Below, piece by piece: positions 48,423 to 48,794 of a stretch of DNA of 48,794 nt (within the stretch, counting starts at the first letter, position 1; every line of letters starts with the position of its first letter). The notes beneath the pieces are model-generated. The model had not been told where the DNA came from. It did not search any database and saw only the letters and a program-made list of their open reading frames with translations. The position numbers and the translations under genes are program-made. The stretch is from Nitrospirota bacterium. Lineage in GTDB: Bacteria; Nitrospirota; Thermodesulfovibrionia; Thermodesulfovibrionales; UBA6898. The stretch is taken from positions 1-48,794 of the forward strand of contig QKDO01000041.1 in NCBI GenBank assembly GCA_003252075.1, read 5' to 3'.

Positions 48423-48504
48423 TGTGGCAAGGCTGCGTGCGCTGGGGAGCATTTGACGGCGTCTATTTGTCATTTTGCATAATTTCGTATAAAATTGGGC
48501 AATT

Positions 48505-48794
48505 ATGGACGCGCTCAAGGTAAATTTGGATGGCATTTCCATAGAAATCAAGAGACTTAAAATCCCGCTGTCGAAACTGATTCTGGATATAGAAAATCCC
48601 CGCATACAATACTTTCTCGACACCCGTCTCAACGACAATGTCACGTAGGAAAAGATACAATTTGCCCTGGCCGAAGGCAATGGCCAGAGATGACTTTTAA
48701 GCACCTCATCGGAAAATCAACGCTCAAAGAAGGCATCACAATCCACAAGAACTTCGAAAGTTTTTTTGAGAGTCCTGATCCTGGAAAGAAAAAA
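48505..48794 (+). pseudogene. ParB/Srx-domain gene remnant, cut by the window end
   Basis: From an ATG at 48505 the frame reads KIPLSKLILDIENPRIQYF, a typical ParB-like N-terminal start. It meets TAG at 48646-48648 (NVT-TAG-EKIQFALAEGN), with good similarity continuing beyond it, and TGA at 48691-48693. After that, a different frame carries the rest (KHLIGKSTLKEGITI). At least one nonsense change and probably a frameshift; the end is outside the window. Confidence 0.55.

Overview
The window looks like a chromosomal segment of a Gram-negative (diderm) bacterium with high coding density. The gene set fits a deep-branching lineage such as Nitrospirota (Thermodesulfovibrionia-like): long-form HisG, SpeD, paired M16 peptidases, UbiE/UbiB-type quinone proteins, Kdo and LPS-assembly genes, and a selenocysteine (Sec) system. 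This placement is my inference from gene content; no rRNA or tRNA gene was found to anchor it.

Layout. 0-4 kb: a quinone-type methyltransferase, a UbiB/ABC1 kinase-like protein and a radical SAM gene with a helical partner. 4-6.4 kb: two decayed genes around a response regulator-GGDEF protein. 6.4-11.7 kb (minus): a housekeeping operon proA > nadD > rsfS > rlmH > LapA/LapB-like fusion > Nif3-like > free-standing ThrRS editing domain. 11.9-17.5 kb (plus): mutL-miaA, then a degenerate insertion sequence with an exact 19-bp target duplication, then hfq, a PpiD-like chaperone lacking its isomerase domain, and an O-methyltransferase. 17.6-21.1 kb (plus): a DUF1015 gene, gap and pgk, ending in a bidirectional terminator shared with speD. 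21.2-26.7 kb (minus): speD, hisD-hisG and a catalytic/non-catalytic M16 peptidase pair. 27-28.7 kb: a cupin and a PAS-SGDEF protein.

28.7-33.9 kb is a gene-poor accessory island. It holds a cassette-like gene whose stop codon lies inside an integron attC-like site, small membrane and secreted orphans, a long stretch without recognisable genes, and the most striking locus in the window. That locus (32381-33088, minus) is a homologue of the organomercurial lyase MerB. Its reading frame is interrupted only by two in-frame TGA codons, which fall exactly on the two catalytic cysteines of MerB (Cys96 and Cys159). A textbook SECIS-like hairpin follows the second TGA and a weaker one follows the first. 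selB and selA lie about 0.9 and 2.9 kb upstream on the same strand. The simplest reading is a double-selenocysteine MerB-like enzyme.

34-47.7 kb (minus): selB, selA, a small conserved-looking ORF, queC, a DUF4388-GspG-like fusion and a TPR/zinc-ribbon membrane protein. These follow a tightly overlapping envelope operon, kdsB-pyrG-kdsA-(coiled coil)-kdsD-kdsC-pgsA-plsY, which joins CMP-Kdo synthesis (including its CTP supply) to phospholipid synthesis. The right end has a vapBC-type toxin-antitoxin pair and a broken ParB-domain gene cut by the window edge.
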